The translations under genes and the position numbers were made by a program. The notes under the pieces were generated by a model. That model worked only from the letters and a program-made list of their open reading frames with translations, did no database searches and was not told where the DNA came from. Shown here piece by piece: positions 8,448 through 16,695 of a DNA stretch of 64,000 bases (position 1 is its first letter; every line of letters begins with the position of its first letter). This DNA comes from Myxococcales bacterium. Lineage in GTDB: Bacteria; Myxococcota_A; Polyangia; Palsa-1104; JAEUJZ01. The stretch covers positions 62,001-126,000 of the forward strand of contig JAEUJZ010000180.1 of NCBI GenBank assembly GCA_016794505.1, read 5' to 3'.

Positions 8448-8483
8448 CGGCAGCGGGTAGGTTTTTTCGATGCGACGCTGCCG
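8448..8483 (-). other. Inverted repeat between gap and pgk
   Basis: CGGCAGCG (8448-8455) and CGCTGCCG (8476-8483) form a perfect 8-bp stem around a 20-nt loop in the only sizeable junction of the operon. No U-run follows the stem on the minus strand, so it is not a classic intrinsic terminator. It could be an mRNA processing or stability element. Confidence 0.35.
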
Positions 8484-8495
8484 TCACGTCGGGGG

Positions 8496-9521
8496 TTAGT
8501 GGGCGGCCTTGTGGCCCGAGACGAACTTGGCTAGCTCGTACAAGCGCGTCGCGTAGCCCATCTCGTTGTCGTACCAGGCCAACACTTTGACCATGTCGCC
8601 GACGATCTGCGTCGACGAAAGGTCGACGGTTGCCGAGTGGGTATCGCCATTGTAGTCGCAAGACACGGTTGGCTCGTCGCTGACCGCAAGGACTCCCAAG
8701 AACCGTGGGTCCTGCGAAGCGGCGCGGAATGCAGCGTTGACCTCGTCGACCGTCGCTTTCTTGCTAAGACGCACCGTCAGATCGACCACCGAGACATTCG
8801 GCGTCGGCACACGCATGGCATAGCCGTCGAGCTTGCCCTTGAGCGCCGGGATGACTTCCGACAGCGCCTTGGCAGCCCCAGTCGTCGTCGGAATCATCGA
8901 CAGCGCCGCGGCTCGGGCCCGTCGCAGATCCTTGTGCGGCAGATCCAAGATGCGCTGGTCGTTGGTGTAGCTATGGATCGTCGTCATCATGCCGTTTTCG
9001 ATGCCGAAGCCTTCGAGCAGCACCTTGGCGACGGGAGCCAAGCAGTTGGTGGTGCAGGACGCATTGCTGATGACGTGGTGCTTACCAGCGTCATAGGCGT
9101 CCTGGTTGATGCCCATGGCCAGCGTGATATCCGGGCCCTTGGCCGGGGCCGAGATCAGCACCTTCTGCGCGCCGCCGTGGTCGATATGGGCACGGGCCTT
9201 GGCCGCCTCGGTGAATGCGCCTGTACATTCCAGCACGACCGAGACGCCGTGATCTTTCCAGTTGAGCTTGCCCAGGTCTTTTTCCGCCGTGACGACGATG
9301 CGATGACCATCTACGACGATCGCGTTGCCATCGGTCCGAACCTGGCCACTGTAGCGACCATGCACCGAGTCGAATTTCAGCAAGTGGGCGAGGGTGGGCG
9401 TGTCGGTCAGGTCGTTGATCGCCGCGAACTCGACGCTCAAACGGTTCGGATCCATCTGCCATGCGCGCAGCACGCAGCGTCCGATGCGACCAAACCCATT
9501 GATCCCGATTCGTACTGCCAT
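8496..9521 (-). CDS. gap: Glyceraldehyde-3-phosphate dehydrogenase, type I
   Basis: 341 residues. It oxidises and phosphorylates glyceraldehyde 3-phosphate with NAD(P). The N-terminal Rossmann motif is GINGFGRIGRCVLRAW. The active-site block SNASCTTNCLAPVAKVL carries the catalytic Cys at about residue 156, and the C-terminal WYDNEMGYATRL is diagnostic. The start at 9521 is supported by GGAGG at 9531-9535 (minus strand) with 9-nt spacing. It heads the operon gap-pgk-tpiA-secG-dapF; the 108-bp space upstream separates it from the unknown gene at 9630. Confidence 0.98.
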   Translation of the reverse strand: MAVRIGINGFGRIGRCVLRAWQMDPNRLSVEFAAINDLTDTPTLAHLLKFDSVHGRYSGQVRTDGNAIVVDGHRIVVTAEKDLGKLNWKDHGVSVVLECTGAFTEAAKARAHIDHGGAQKVLISAPAKGPDITLAMGINQDAYDAGKHHVISNASCTTNCLAPVAKVLLEGFGIENGMMTTIHSYTNDQRILDLPHKDLRRARAAALSMIPTTTGAAKALSEVIPALKGKLDGYAMRVPTPNVSVVDLTVRLSKKATVDEVNAAFRAASQDPRFLGVLAVSDEPTVSCDYNGDTHSATVDLSSTQIVGDMVKVLAWYDNEMGYATRLYELAKFVSGHKAAH

Positions 9522-9629
9522 GTTGGTGAGCCTCCAGAGACCTGCTTGAGCGAGGAAGGATAAAGATCCTCGCCGTCAGGGTCAACTACCGCGTGGGACG
9601 CAAGAGCAGCAGCGGTGACTGCCTTTGGT

Positions 9630-10637
9630 TCAGGTGTCCAAGTGGTCGGCAAACAGGCCGATGAGCAGCTTGCCGCCGAGGATGTGCGGATCTCCTGGAT
9701 GAAAGTGAATGCGCCCTGCCGTACGGCTGAGCTTGGTATGCCACTGGCATGGAAGCGTATGCGGCCCGACCTGGACTAGGCGTTGTCGTATGGCGGCCTT
9801 ATTGCGACGAGTCCCAGGACTCTCTGGGCTCAGCTCGATGTCGAATCGGGCGCGGACTTCGCGCATGATCGGATCGGGTTGCCCTTTGTGGTGCGCAAAG
9901 ATCGCTGGGAAGTGATCGTTCAGCATGGCGAGATGCTGCGTGACCACGGGGCGAAGCTGACGATAGGGTTGCTTCATCGCGTTCCATTGCAGGCTCAGGC
10001 CATCCGCAAAGTGAAGCTCAGGGAAGGCCAGCGCAGCGACGCCGAAGTAGGCGTGCTTGTCGAGGTCTTCGATCTCTGCGATCTCGCGATAGAAGGCACG
10101 AAGCTGGCCAGCAGCCTGGGCGATGAAATGCAGATCCCAGGTCCGAGCCCGATACCTGACCGGGTGGCGGCCAGGCCGCCTGGGGCCCTGGTCAAGCACC
10201 AAGCAGGCCACGGCATTGCCGTCGGTGTACTGCTGATGGGCGAACGCAATACTGGGAGCATCGCGAACCGTTTCTGCCCCCACCTGCAGCGCGTTCGGAT
10301 CCACCTCATTGGTCTTGACTCCGCTCGCGGTGGAACCGTCTTCGCTGTCTGGGGCGGCGTCCTCCAGATGCTGACAGCGATCGATCGCCAACTGGAGCCG
10401 TCGGCGTAGCGTGTCATCGAGATCTGGATGCCGGGCATACAGAAGCTCGGCGAGCAGAACCCCAGGCTGAAGCTCGACGGATTCTAGGCTGTCATGTCGC
10501 AGGATCCTGTGGCCGTCGTTGCGACACTGATCCATCAGGTCAAGAAGCGTCGCAATACGCGCAGAGAGCTCGATCTTTTTTAGCTTCGGCAGACGGAAGC
10601 TGGTCTCTTCTAAACAGAAGCGCGCTCGCATCGACAC
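9630..10637 (-). CDS. Uncharacterised third protein of the DUF262/ATPase cassette
   Basis: 335 residues with no family I recognise. The start is GTG at 10637 (an in-frame ATG lies two codons later), 3 nt after the stop of the ATPase gene, so it is very probably in the same operon. The sequence is soluble, with no signal peptide or membrane helix. Features: a His-rich stretch around AHQQYTDGN and DLHFIAQAA, a middle region around HAYFGVAALAFPELHFADG, then FPAIFAHHKGQPDP. The C-terminal ~40 residues read LPCQWHTKLSRTAGRIHF and end KLLIGLFADHLDT. That ending, a His/Lys-Arg-Ile-His-Phe strand followed by an IG-x-x-x-x-HL strand, resembles the terminal strands of small RNase or toxin-like domains, but this is an impression only. 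By position it is the candidate effector of the cassette (inference). Confidence 0.7.
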   Translation of the reverse strand: MSMRARFCLEETSFRLPKLKKIELSARIATLLDLMDQCRNDGHRILRHDSLESVELQPGVLLAELLYARHPDLDDTLRRRLQLAIDRCQHLEDAAPDSEDGSTASGVKTNEVDPNALQVGAETVRDAPSIAFAHQQYTDGNAVACLVLDQGPRRPGRHPVRYRARTWDLHFIAQAAGQLRAFYREIAEIEDLDKHAYFGVAALAFPELHFADGLSLQWNAMKQPYRQLRPVVTQHLAMLNDHFPAIFAHHKGQPDPIMREVRARFDIELSPESPGTRRNKAAIRQRLVQVGPHTLPCQWHTKLSRTAGRIHFHPGDPHILGGKLLIGLFADHLDT

Positions 10638-10640
10638 ATC

Positions 10641-11786
10641 CTAGCGACCGTGACGCTTTCGTAGCTTCTGGGCGGTCTCTGCGGCGCGGGTCCGAGCGTG
10701 CCACAGAGCCTTGAGGTCCTGTTCACTTTGATCAAAAAAGCCGGTCGGCCAGTCGCTCAGATCGGCATGGCGGTTCAGCGTCAGAGGGGTACTGGTCGAG
10801 ATCCCTCGCTCATCCAGCGAGAAATAGAGAATACGAACATCGCGATAGGACAGCGCGTGCTGCTCGGCAACCGTGGCCAAGCGAATGCCGTTTAGCACAT
10901 GGTCGCTGTGCGTCTCGCAGATGACCTGCACACCCGCGACGGCGAGGCGGGCCAGGAAGCGTCCCATCGCGGACTGGCCAAGCGGGTGCAGGTGGGCTTC
11001 TGGATTCTCGACGAGAAACAGCGATTCCTTGGGGGCAAGCAGCCCGGCTACGACAATCGGCAGGGCGTAGCTAGCTCCAAAGCCCATGTTTGTCGAGCGC
11101 ACCCAATCGGCCTGAATGCCGCTGCGCTTCCACCAGAGACCGCTCACGCCAAAGTCCGGCTCGGTTTTGGCCCGAACTTGCAAGCCCGGCACGAGCGCCT
11201 GCATCCAGGTTTCGACTTGCAGGCGGAACAAATCGCTTGCGGCCGGCTCAGAGTGGAGTAGCTCAGGTCGCACGGGCTTGTGCTCATTTAGAGCCAGCAC
11301 TTGCGCGACAAATTCCCCTTGGTTGCCGACGTGATGATCTTCGATCGGCAGCGAATTCAAGCTGAGCGCTTGTCTGGGGCCATGTCTCTCGGCATGCAGG
11401 TACGTAAACGGGCGGCGTGTCAGTGCCGATAAGGGCTTTCTGTGCTGGCGCGAAAACGTCAGCACCCGATCGGTCGGCTTGGCGCGGAAGGTCCACGCTC
11501 CGTCGCCATCATCGCTGTCGACGGCCATGCTGACCCAGACGTCCTCAGAGCTAGCTTGGTGGGACAGCACGTCTGCCGCCTGCCCCAGGGCCAAGAGGTA
11601 TCGACCGTTGAGCTTGACATACGGCTCGCTGGGCAGGGACTCCTCGGCTTGGCGCAGCAGCAGCAGGGCGTGCAGGACCGAGCTTTTTCCCGCGCCATTT
11701 ACCCCGGTGAGCAGCGTCAGCGCACCAAACTCCACGGTCTGATTAACTAGACACTTGAAGTTCTGAACCTTGAGTCGGTGCAACAT
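10641..11786 (-). CDS. AAA ATPase with DUF3696-type C-terminus
   Basis: 381 residues, an SMC/RecF/OLD-like ATPase. The N-terminal LKVQNFKCLVNQTVEFG leads to Walker A GVNGAGKSS (28-36). An ABC-signature-like stretch NMGFGASYALPIV is at 233-245, Walker B LFLVENPEAHLHP at 256-268, and the switch histidine in ETHSDHVLNGIR at 291-302. The C-terminal WPTGFFDQSEQDL (about 346-358) is the recognisable DUF3696 ending. The start at 11786 overlaps the stop of the DUF262 gene by 1 nt (TAATG), giving coupled translation. The frame continues upstream, but only antiphase to the DUF262 gene. Proteins of this class accompany DUF262 proteins in other genomes and are suspected of phage defence; role here is inferred. 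Confidence 0.85.
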   Translation of the reverse strand: MLHRLKVQNFKCLVNQTVEFGALTLLTGVNGAGKSSVLHALLLLRQAEESLPSEPYVKLNGRYLLALGQAADVLSHQASSEDVWVSMAVDSDDGDGAWTFRAKPTDRVLTFSRQHRKPLSALTRRPFTYLHAERHGPRQALSLNSLPIEDHHVGNQGEFVAQVLALNEHKPVRPELLHSEPAASDLFRLQVETWMQALVPGLQVRAKTEPDFGVSGLWWKRSGIQADWVRSTNMGFGASYALPIVVAGLLAPKESLFLVENPEAHLHPLGQSAMGRFLARLAVAGVQVICETHSDHVLNGIRLATVAEQHALSYRDVRILYFSLDERGISTSTPLTLNRHADLSDWPTGFFDQSEQDLKALWHARTRAAETAQKLRKRHGR

Positions 11787-13015
11787 TACAGACCCTCGGT
11801 GCGCGTGCAGTCTTGAAGGATTTCGCGCGCCGTGTCGAATCGCTTCCGCACGGCTCCTTGATTGCTCGTCGAGCGCGTGATGGCGATGAAATACTCGCGG
11901 TCGTCGCGCATGACGTGGCGAGCTTTCGTGACGATATCTGCGGTGTGTGGTGCTAGCTGGTCTGCTTGGTAATCGGCCAGCGGCACTGCCCAGCTTTCGA
12001 GCAAGGCGATGTTGAGCGGCGGTGAGCGCTCGTCTCCCATCGGCCACTTGCGGAACGCGTGTTTACCAAACAGGAGGTTGGCATTCTTCATCGCGCGGAG
12101 GAAGTCCTGCTCAAGAGCAGCCAGCCGGCTATCGGGGATTTGTTTCGGATCGTCGATCCGCTTCATGACTTGCGTTAAGAAGTCATCCAACTGAGTCGTC
12201 GGGCCATAGTGATCTGTGATGTGCGGCCACGCCAAACGGAAGGCCAAGAAGCGCAGCACCGCTTCGCGATCCTTCATGCGTCGGTGGTCTTTTAGCGTCT
12301 CTTGGGTTGCTTGCTGGAATTCAGGCTTGGCCGCCCAGGCCTGAAGGAGCTGGCGAGAGCGCTGGCGCCCAATGCAGTGTCGTAGCTCTTGGGTGTTCAG
12401 GGGCTGCCCACCCGTGTTGATGCGGCGGAAGATGTCGAACTTGACCTGTTCTGGCGTCTGGGGGTCGATCACGTTGGCGGCAATCTGGGTCTGGTTGATG
12501 CGTCGGGTCCACAGCGGGTCCAGATCGGCAAAGCGCTTGCCCGTCAGATCGCGCAGATACTCAAGGTCGCGCAAAGCATAGCTTCCGGTGACGAACTCCT
12601 TCACTGCAGACAGTCGCTGAATCCCGTCAATGACGCTCAGGCGGCCCTGCTTATCGGCATCGAAGTAGAAAGCCGGTAATGGGATCCGCAACAGAATCGA
12701 CTCGATCAGCCGAGCCTTGCGGCGCTCGTCCCAGACCAGCTTTCGCTGAAAGTCCGGCGCTAGATCCAGCTCGCCCTCACGAATCATGTCCAGGATCTGG
12801 CGCAGCGAATACACCCGCGGCTCTACGCGAATCAGGTCCGGGTTGTACGGGTTGGTGATTCGCGGCTCTTCGTTGTACTCACTCTCGACGCCGTCTTCTT
12901 CCTCGCTAACTTGCCCGCTGGGTTCGGATGGCAAGCGCTCGTTGAGCGTTGCTTTTCTCTCGCCAGCGAGCGGCATGTCAGAGGGTTTCTTACGCGGCTT
13001 GCTGCGGTTCGTCAT
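11786..13015 (-). CDS. DUF262 (GmrSD/ParB-nuclease-like) protein
   Basis: 409 residues from the ATG at 13015; an in-frame GTG at 13060 is possible, and neither has a strong Shine-Dalgarno. A charged leader of about 60 residues precedes the DUF262 core: LDLAPDFQRKLVW (about 84-96), SILLRIPLPAFYF, the nucleotide/nuclease motif VIDGIQRLSAV (about 128-138), and FRRINTGGQPLNTQELR (about 196-212). DUF262 is the ParB-like DGQR fold found in the GmrS half of GmrSD, a type IV restriction enzyme, and in other defence proteins. Here DGxQR is DGIQR. No DUF1524 HNH domain (the GmrD half) is evident in the C-terminal part. It is the first cassette gene, 81 nt downstream of fba on the same strand. Confidence 0.87.
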   Translation of the reverse strand: MTNRSKPRKKPSDMPLAGERKATLNERLPSEPSGQVSEEEDGVESEYNEEPRITNPYNPDLIRVEPRVYSLRQILDMIREGELDLAPDFQRKLVWDERRKARLIESILLRIPLPAFYFDADKQGRLSVIDGIQRLSAVKEFVTGSYALRDLEYLRDLTGKRFADLDPLWTRRINQTQIAANVIDPQTPEQVKFDIFRRINTGGQPLNTQELRHCIGRQRSRQLLQAWAAKPEFQQATQETLKDHRRMKDREAVLRFLAFRLAWPHITDHYGPTTQLDDFLTQVMKRIDDPKQIPDSRLAALEQDFLRAMKNANLLFGKHAFRKWPMGDERSPPLNIALLESWAVPLADYQADQLAPHTADIVTKARHVMRDDREYFIAITRSTSNQGAVRKRFDTAREILQDCTRTEGL

Positions 13016-13096
13016 GAATGCACCAGTGTGGCTGGCTAGTTCATGCGGTGGCGGCTGCACGAACGGGCCGAACCAGCCAAGGCCCTGGGTGGCTCG

Positions 13097-14026
13097 CTAG
13101 GATTGCGCGTAGACGTCCATGATGTCGCGCAGCAGCTTCACTCCGGCGGGGAAGGGGCGCTGGAATGAGTTGCGACCGATGATCGAGCCGTGGCCGCCGC
13201 CCTGGTGGATGGCGCGGATCTCGTCCATCAGCGACGCGTCGTCCTTGGCTTCACCGCCCGAGAAAATGACGATGCGCTTGCCGCCGAACGTCGCCTGCAT
13301 GACGTGGCGAACACGCTCGGTCAGGGTGGCGCGCGGGGGCTTGTGCGCGTCATAGACCTTCTGTGCTTCGGCCTGCTCGATGCGGTCCTTGGGCAGCTTG
13401 ACCTTGACGATATGAGCGCCAAGCTCGGCCGCAATGTGCGCGGCATACGCGATGACATCCAGCGAGGTCTCGCCGTCCTTGGACAAGCCAGCGCCGCGCG
13501 GATAGCTCCACACGACGACGCACAGGCCAGCGCGCTTGGCCTGCAGCGTCAGATCGCGCAGGTCTTGGTACATGGTGTTGCGGGCGCCCGAGCCAGGATA
13601 GATCGTGTAGCCGATGCCGACGCAGCCCAAACGCAGAGCGTCTTCGACGGTGCCAGTGAGGGCCGAGCACGGCTCGACCTTCGACAGGGAGTCGCTGCTG
13701 TTGAGCTTCAAGATGAGCGGCATCTGACCGGCGTACTTGCCGGCGCACGCTTCCAAAAAGCCGAGCGGCGCGGCATAGGCGCTGCAACCCGACTCGATGG
13801 CTAGGCGGAAGTGGTACTCGGGATCCATGGCGTCGGGGTTCATGCCAAACGAGCGGAAGGGGCCGTGCTCGAAGCCCTGGTCGACGGGCAGGATCACCAG
13901 CTTGCCGGTGCCGGCTAGGCGGCCCTGGTAAAGAAGCCGTGCCAAGTTGGTCAGGGTGCCGGGGTTGTCCGAGGGATACCAGCTCAGGATCTCTTGCACG
14001 TTGCTTGACCGGGTCGTCGTCGTCAT
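13097..14026 (-). CDS. fba: Class I fructose-bisphosphate aldolase (DhnA type)
   Basis: 309 residues from the ATG at 14026 (MTTTTRSSNVQEI); the frame extends further upstream without aldolase-like content. It belongs to the archaeal-type class I aldolases that act through a Schiff base without metal. Seen: VDQGFEHGPFRS near residue 45, the Schiff-base lysine region AHIVKVKLPKDR, and the phosphate-binding C-terminal segments RIVIFSGGEAKDD and GHGSIIGRNSFQRP. It cleaves fructose 1,6-bisphosphate in glycolysis. It shares strand and pathway with gap-pgk-tpiA but is separated from them by the DUF262 cassette. Confidence 0.93.
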   Translation of the reverse strand: MTTTTRSSNVQEILSWYPSDNPGTLTNLARLLYQGRLAGTGKLVILPVDQGFEHGPFRSFGMNPDAMDPEYHFRLAIESGCSAYAAPLGFLEACAGKYAGQMPLILKLNSSDSLSKVEPCSALTGTVEDALRLGCVGIGYTIYPGSGARNTMYQDLRDLTLQAKRAGLCVVVWSYPRGAGLSKDGETSLDVIAYAAHIAAELGAHIVKVKLPKDRIEQAEAQKVYDAHKPPRATLTERVRHVMQATFGGKRIVIFSGGEAKDDASLMDEIRAIHQGGGHGSIIGRNSFQRPFPAGVKLLRDIMDVYAQS

Positions 14027-14172
14027 GGGTCGAGGGCCTCGTCCTTCGTTGAGTTCTTGATCAGGATATAGCGACGCGGGCTGAGGTGCGCCCGAACGCG
14101 GCGGCAGCATGCCCAAAATCCCCCGCGCAGACAAGCGGAGTCGGCGAGTGGGCGGACGGGAATGCGAGGGCT

Positions 14173-15321
14173 TTAGGGGCCGATATGGACGGGGATGCGA
14201 CGGCGACCGAAGGTCCCAGGGCCGGCGTCAAAGCGGCCCGCAAGCGGCGTCCTACAGCGACGGCAGCGCCCCTCTTCGTCGAGACGATAATCAAGGATGC
14301 GGTACCAGTCGCGAACGATGAGGGGCTCATCGCAGCCGGTGCAGCGGGTTGTGTCTCCGTCGGTGTCATGGACGTTGCCCAGGTACACATGGCGCAGCCC
14401 GGCCTTGCGGGCGATGCTGCGGGCTCGGCTGAGCGTCGTGTGTGGCGTCGCTTTCACGTCGGTCATGCGGTAGTCGGGGTGAAAGCCCGAAAAATGCAGC
14501 GGCACATCCGGGCCAAGCTCGCGCGCTACGAAATCTGACAGGCGAGCAAGCTCGTCATCTGAGTCATTGTGGCCGGGGATGAGCAGCGTCGTGATCTCGG
14601 TCCAGACGCTTGTCTCGCGGACCAGATAGCGCAGCGTGTCGAGAACCGGCTGCAGCGACGCGGCGGTGATGTCGCGATAGAACTCGTCGGTGAACGCCTT
14701 GAGGTCGACATTGGCGGCATCGATCTTGGAATAGAACTCGCGACGCGGCTGGTCGTGCATGTATCCGGCTGTGACCGCGACGGTCTTGATGCCGCGAGCA
14801 TGGCAGGCATCGGCGACATCCATCGCGTACTCGGCGAAGATCACGGGATCGTTGTAGGTAAACGCGACGCTCTTGCAGCCGGCGCGGACTGCGGCTTGGG
14901 CGATGGCATCGGGGCTGGCTTGGTCGGCCAAGCGGTCCATCTGCCGTGACTTCGAGATGTCCCAGTTCTGACAGAACTTGCAGGCCAAGTTGCAGCCGGC
15001 GGTGCCGAACGACAGCACCGACGATCCGGGATAGAAGTGATGCAGCGGCTTCTTTTCGATGGGGTCGATGCAGAAGCCCGACGAGCGGCCATATGTGGTC
15101 AGCACCATGCCATCGCCCTTGCGCATGCGGACGAAGCACAGGCCGCGCTGTCCATCGCGCAGAGCGCACTCGCGCGGGCACAGATCGCACTGAATGCGGC
15201 CATCGGGAAGCGCGTGGAAATAGCGGGCGGGGAAGTCGCTCTCGTTGTCGCTTCCGTTCTCGTTCTGGTTTTCGGTGTTGGCTTGCGCTGCGTCGCTATC
15301 GCTGGGTTTCGCGGGGCTCAT
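14173..15321 (-). CDS. amrS: AmmeMemoRadiSam system radical SAM enzyme (AmrS)
   Basis: 382 residues. The radical SAM cluster motif CxxxCxxC is seen as GCNLACKFCQNWDIS at about residues 108-122. Before it are the family's own cysteines, IQCDLCPRECALRDGQRGLC, and near the C-terminus a CxxC pair of pairs (TRCTGCDEPLI and GRCRRCRTPL) suggests a metal-binding knuckle. The family is related to pyruvate formate-lyase-activating enzymes, but its substrate is unknown. The ATG overlaps the amrA stop (ATGA). The N-terminal ~30 residues are Asn/Asp/Ser-rich low complexity. The third partner, AmrB (MEMO), is encoded separately at 27785. Confidence 0.93.
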   Translation of the reverse strand: MSPAKPSDSDAAQANTENQNENGSDNESDFPARYFHALPDGRIQCDLCPRECALRDGQRGLCFVRMRKGDGMVLTTYGRSSGFCIDPIEKKPLHHFYPGSSVLSFGTAGCNLACKFCQNWDISKSRQMDRLADQASPDAIAQAAVRAGCKSVAFTYNDPVIFAEYAMDVADACHARGIKTVAVTAGYMHDQPRREFYSKIDAANVDLKAFTDEFYRDITAASLQPVLDTLRYLVRETSVWTEITTLLIPGHNDSDDELARLSDFVARELGPDVPLHFSGFHPDYRMTDVKATPHTTLSRARSIARKAGLRHVYLGNVHDTDGDTTRCTGCDEPLIVRDWYRILDYRLDEEGRCRRCRTPLAGRFDAGPGTFGRRRIPVHIGP

Positions 15322-15926
15322 TGGGGTTTCTCCATGGGGGGACTCCCCTCGTCAACGTACGTGCGGACGTGATAGCGAAATACCTGCATCTCAGGCAGCC
15401 AAGCGTCGGGATCCAGGCGGGCTTTCCAACGCAGCTCGCGCAGAAATTCGTGGCCGTCGGGAATCTGTTCCCAGACCTGCGGCAGGAAGGTGGCGCGACG
15501 TGATCCGCAGCGCAGGACGACGCCATCTTCACCGGGGCGCAGAGCGGAAAGGGCCGAGGCTTCGTCGTGACACGGCACGCGCTCTTGCGGGGACAAGAGC
15601 GAGATCTCGACGCGCAGCCGCTCGGCATCGGACCGCGACAAGGGCACAGCGCGCGGATCATGCAGCGCGGCGGCGACGGCGTTGTCGATCACGTCATCGA
15701 CAAGAGGGCGATGGGCTTCCAGCGAGCCGATGCAGCCATGCAGGGTATCGCCACGGTACAGGGTCACGAACACGGCACCCTTCTGCGCAAAGAATTCACC
15801 CACAGGCCGCTGAACTGCGGGGCCACCAAGAGCGTGTCGGATGGCGGCGCGGGCCAAGGCGGCAAGCGGGGCACCAAGGGCTGGGTCGAGCGGTTGCATG
15901 GGCGGCTCCGAGAAGGAAAGAGACAT
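15318..15926 (-). CDS. amrA: AmmeMemoRadiSam system protein A (AMMECR1 domain)
   Basis: 202 residues. The AMMECR1 fold is recognised by GAVFVTLYRGDTLHGCIGSL (about residues 49-68), where the conserved LRGCIG block reads LHGCIGSLE, and by HDPRAVPLSRSDAERLRVEISLLSP. The later DGVVLRCGSRRATFLPQVW and LRELRWKARLD segments match the family end. It is the first gene of a two-gene unit with amrS (4-nt overlap). Biochemical function is unknown in bacteria. The divergent neighbour is ccmE, about 240 bp away. Confidence 0.93.
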   Translation of the reverse strand: MSLSFSEPPMQPLDPALGAPLAALARAAIRHALGGPAVQRPVGEFFAQKGAVFVTLYRGDTLHGCIGSLEAHRPLVDDVIDNAVAAALHDPRAVPLSRSDAERLRVEISLLSPQERVPCHDEASALSALRPGEDGVVLRCGSRRATFLPQVWEQIPDGHEFLRELRWKARLDPDAWLPEMQVFRYHVRTYVDEGSPPMEKPQ

Positions 15927-16170
15927 CGTCTATAAAGCAGACTGTGGATCCGTGCGGGTGGGCGCAAGAGGCGGATGAGGCCGTGCGGCCTCGGATGCGC
16001 CTCAGCCGAGCGGTCAGGGCTAGGGGAAGGCAGGGGGAACAGGGCGGCCTAGGACAGCGGGGCAGAGTCGCTGACCCGCGATCGCCACTCGCTGGCATCT
16101 GACGTTTGGGCATGTTTTCTGCCTAAATGGTGTTTGTATGCCTAGAATGACGGACGACGGAGATGGAACG

Positions 16171-16674
16171 ATGAGCGAAGAAAGCAAGACCCCGGCTCGC
16201 CTTCCCGCCGCTTCGACGCGGCGTTATCGCCCCCTGCTTTTGGGATTGTCGGCCGCCACTGTGGTTGGCCTTCTGATCTTTGCGATGAGCGACAGCCAGA
16301 GCTTTGAGTACTACAAGCACGTCGATGAAGTGATGCGCGACAAGGCCAGCTGGCAGGACAAGCGGCTGCAGCTTCACGGCTTCGTTGTGCCTGGCTCGAT
16401 CGCCAAGCGCATCGATCGTGACCACCAGAAGCTGGAATACAAATTCCAAGTCGAAAACTGCGGCGCTGTGACGGAGGCTCGTTTTGCCGGCGTGGTGCCC
16501 GATACGTTCAAAGAGGGCGCCGAAGTGGTGCTCAAAGGCCAGCTTCGCGGGGACACATTTCACACCAGTGAAGTGATGGCCAAGTGCCCGTCGAAGTATG
16601 CGCAAGAAGGCGTGCAGAAAAGCGCCATGGTTACGCGCTGCAGCAAAGAGGGCAGCGCCGAGAAAATGAACTAG
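16171..16674 (+). CDS. ccmE: Cytochrome c maturation heme chaperone CcmE, Cys (CxxxY) type
   Basis: 167 residues from the ATG at 16171, which has a GGAG 8 nt upstream; in-frame ATGs at 16138 and 16147 lack one. A membrane anchor RYRPLLLGLSAATVVGLLIF is followed by the OB-fold heme-carrier domain (LQLHGFVVPGSIAK, then VENCGAVTEARFAGVVPDTF). In ordinary CcmE the heme is bound covalently by His in HxxxY; here the equivalent reads AKCPSKYAQEG, with Cys139 and Tyr143, so it is the CxxxY variant known from some deltaproteobacteria and archaea. It lies 21 nt before ccmF. The partners CcmA, CcmB and CcmC are not in the window. Confidence 0.9.
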   Translation: MSEESKTPARLPAASTRRYRPLLLGLSAATVVGLLIFAMSDSQSFEYYKHVDEVMRDKASWQDKRLQLHGFVVPGSIAKRIDRDHQKLEYKFQVENCGAVTEARFAGVVPDTFKEGAEVVLKGQLRGDTFHTSEVMAKCPSKYAQEGVQKSAMVTRCSKEGSAEKMN

Positions 16675-16695
16675 CCGGCCGAGGAAACAGCCACC

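Noticed and set aside
8448..8483. Inverted repeat between gap and pgk as a terminator
   Set aside because: No U-run follows and downstream genes of the same pathway are tightly coupled; kept only as a possible processing element.
11787..12047. N-terminal extension of the DUF3696-type ATPase
   Set aside because: The extension is antiphase to the DUF262 gene; the ATPase fold starts at MLHRLKVQNF, where a TAATG overlap gives a natural start.
11786..13015. DUF262 protein read as a chromosome-partition ParB
   Set aside because: It has the DGxQR nuclease-like core but no ParB HTH or ParA partner, and it is paired with a DUF3696-type ATPase.
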